64,000 nt of DNA from assembly GCF_019429525.1 (NCBI RefSeq), contig NZ_JAHXZL010000004.1:124001-188000 (forward strand), written 5' to 3'. This DNA comes from Sphingomonas folli (GTDB taxonomy: Bacteria; Pseudomonadota; Alphaproteobacteria; Sphingomonadales; Sphingomonadaceae). The stretch's first letter is position 1. Each line of letters opens with the position of its first letter. Made by a program: the position numbers and the translations under genes. Positions 62,652 through 64,000 of this stretch are shown here, piece by piece. The notes beneath the pieces were generated by a model. That model worked only from the letters and a program-made list of their open reading frames with translations. It was not told the origin of the DNA and ran no database searches.

Positions 62652-63863
62652 GTGAACGGCACGATCGTACTCTACTATAACGATGTTGCCTTCTCGCCGT
62701 CGGACGCTTTCCTTACCCGCGACTTCGGCCAGGTTCCCTTCGTGCTGTCCGAGCGCCACGGTAAGGACGTGGAGTTCGTGATCGGCGCGAGCACCGTAAA
62801 CCCAGGCTACACCACTTTTCGTGGACGGAAAGTGTCGCAGTTCCGTAAGATCTTCAGTGCTCTGCCGGACAGGTTCGACGTTTTCAAAAATATCGCGCTC
62901 TACCGCCATCTGCTCAAGCGGCGCGACATCAGCCATCTGGTGCTGTTTCCGTTCACTCCCCCGACCGACGTGTTGGTCGCGCGACTGGCCAGGTTCGGCG
63001 CGCGAGCCAGTCGCCTGATCGTCAAGCTGGATACCAACGTCGAGTTCCTCGATCGCGTTTCCGCCGACTGGCGCAGCAGTCGTTTTTGGAATCGGCCGTT
63101 CCGCCAGTCCTTCTATTATCGCCAGTTGTTGCAGATGGCGGACGCGGTAATTTGCGAGACAAGCGGATGCGAAAAAATCCTCCGCGCTGGTTTCCTCGGG
63201 CTCGATCTCGGCGCCAAGCTGGTTAAAACGTTTAGCGGAGTCAGCGAGCGGTGGCTTGCGTCACTCGGCGTCGTCGCCCACCCGGGCGGCCCGCGCGAGA
63301 ACAGAATTATCGTGTCAGGTCGCCTGTCGATACCGGTAAAATATACAAGTCTTATCTTCGATGCGGGGCCGCCGCCACCAGGGTGGACAATTGATTTCAT
63401 CGGTGAAGTAGACGATGCGTTCGGGCGCGTGGTCGAGTCCTATCGTGCCGCCGACCCGCATTTCGACGATCATTATCGATTTCATGGCATTATCACCGAC
63501 AAGAAGAGATATTACAATCTTCTCATGAATGCCCGTGCCTTGCTGATGAACTCGCGCGGTCCTGAAGGATTTCCCAACGTTTATGCCGACGCACATCTGT
63601 GCAGGCTCTTTATCGTAACCAGCGATATCGCCAGCTCCTACGATGCGACCGGCGACGGCCGCTGGGGCATCATCTACGAGCGCGAGAACGCGGACGCGCT
63701 GCGTGCGGCGCTCGCGGCGCTGCCCGCGGCGGTCGAGCGCTACGACCGTGAACCCAGCGTCGAGCCGCATCGCCGCGCGTTCATCTGGGAGTACTCGCTC
63801 GCTCAGCCCGTGCTAGACCGGCTCTTCCCCATCTCGCCAAATCTCGAGCCACCCAGCGCATGA
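62652..63863 (+). CDS. Glycosyltransferase (GT4-like, family uncertain)
   Basis: A 403-residue protein starting at GTG 62652, one base after the methyltransferase stop. The C-terminal half resembles GT4-type transferases: RIIVSGRLSIPVKYTSLIFD, GIITDKKRYYNLLMNARALLMNSRGPEGFPNVYADA (the E-x7-E-like acidic stretch around GPEGFPNVYADA), and DADALRAALAAL. The N-terminal half is not a clear match. Base composition is visibly lower in GC than its neighbours, especially 63300-63530, which suggests acquisition. It probably adds one sugar to the repeat unit. Its stop overlaps the next start (ATGA). Confidence 0.8.
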   Translation: MNGTIVLYYNDVAFSPSDAFLTRDFGQVPFVLSERHGKDVEFVIGASTVNPGYTTFRGRKVSQFRKIFSALPDRFDVFKNIALYRHLLKRRDISHLVLFPFTPPTDVLVARLARFGARASRLIVKLDTNVEFLDRVSADWRSSRFWNRPFRQSFYYRQLLQMADAVICETSGCEKILRAGFLGLDLGAKLVKTFSGVSERWLASLGVVAHPGGPRENRIIVSGRLSIPVKYTSLIFDAGPPPPGWTIDFIGEVDDAFGRVVESYRAADPHFDDHYRFHGIITDKKRYYNLLMNARALLMNSRGPEGFPNVYADAHLCRLFIVTSDIASSYDATGDGRWGIIYERENADALRAALAALPAAVERYDREPSVEPHRRAFIWEYSLAQPVLDRLFPISPNLEPPSA

Positions 63864-64000
63864 CTGCCGTCATCTTCACCATTTGTGCTCAAAACTATAT
63901 CGGCCTCGCGAACGTCTTGCGCCGCTCCGTAGTCGAGCATAGTCGCGGCGTCGACTTTCGCGTCTATGTCGTCGACGAGGCGCCAGGCGACCTGGTTCGC
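63860..64000 (+). CDS. Glycosyltransferase-like protein, N-terminal part
   Basis: The first 47 codons of a gene that continues beyond the window: MTAVIFTICAQNYIGLANVL, then SVVEHSRGVDFRVYVVDEAPGDLVR. The start reads like the N-terminus of a family A glycosyltransferase (the IFTICAQNYIGLANVLRRSV pattern of a cytoplasmic nucleotide-sugar fold). It overlaps the previous gene by 4 bp. Only the start is visible, so family and role are provisional. Confidence 0.65.
   Translation, partial: MTAVIFTICAQNYIGLANVLRRSVVEHSRGVDFRVYVVDEAPGDLVR

Overview
The window is high-GC, gene-dense bacterial DNA. It most likely comes from the chromosome of a Sphingomonas-like alphaproteobacterium. The evidence is two large TonB-dependent receptors, a CcrM-type GANTC methyltransferase, a HisKA_2-like histidine kinase with a single-domain response regulator, an FeS-type (6-4) photolyase homologue, a full set of hemicellulose enzymes, and an exopolysaccharide cluster. 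The genus is an inference from gene content; there is no rRNA here. I see no insertion sequence, prophage, plasmid backbone or CRISPR array. The only RNA gene found is one tRNA-Thr(GGT).

Layout. 1-3143: end of an EF-hand-like lipoprotein gene, an HNH protein, an M24 aminopeptidase, a tiny basic protein and tRNA-Thr. 3122-9166: a LysR regulator whose stop codon lies antisense inside the tRNA 3' end, a divergent aldo/keto reductase and MFS exporter, then a patatin-like lipase with a membrane insertion, coupled to a YaiI/YqxD protein. 9289-16784: a plant-polysaccharide locus (sialate O-acetylesterase-like SGNH enzyme, GH43, CE1-like esterase, GH9) with two LacI-type operator-like palindromes between its divergent arms. 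16792-19902: an unidentified membrane protein and a response regulator/sensor kinase pair whose kinase ATPase domain looks degenerate. 19983-28080: a 1003-residue double beta-helix/beta-propeller protein, an HTH-only LuxR protein, a FadR-type regulator, gluconokinase and a TonB-dependent receptor. This looks like a uronate/gluconate or pectin-related uptake locus.

28222-42510 is mostly housekeeping and repair: photolyase, M13 peptidase, a radical SAM/phosphoesterase/MsrB operon, bestrophin, folP, ccrM, rnhB, a ThiD-VOC fusion, a DUF1272 protein, and an Na+/H+ antiporter coupled to an OmpA-type lipoprotein. Six GANTC sites about 20 bp apart sit just upstream of ccrM. 42733-50829 is peptide-related: an M20 amidohydrolase, a second TonB receptor, an Lrp/AsnC regulator and a zinc metalloprotease. 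51051-56594 encodes an 1847-residue autotransporter with RTX-like motifs in its passenger. 56901 to the end is a polysaccharide export cluster: O-antigen ligase, Tat-exported beta-helix protein, Wzx flippase, acyltransferase, methyltransferase and two glycosyltransferases. It continues past the window.

Intergenic DNA carries three kinds of palindromic dispersed element (near 24196, 36521, 42538 and 47621; at 28105; at 29869). The items most worth a second look are the GANTC array, the GANTC-containing palindrome before the M13 peptidase gene, the degenerate kinase, the ThiD-VOC fusion, the RTX-like autotransporter and the beta-helix/propeller fusion.
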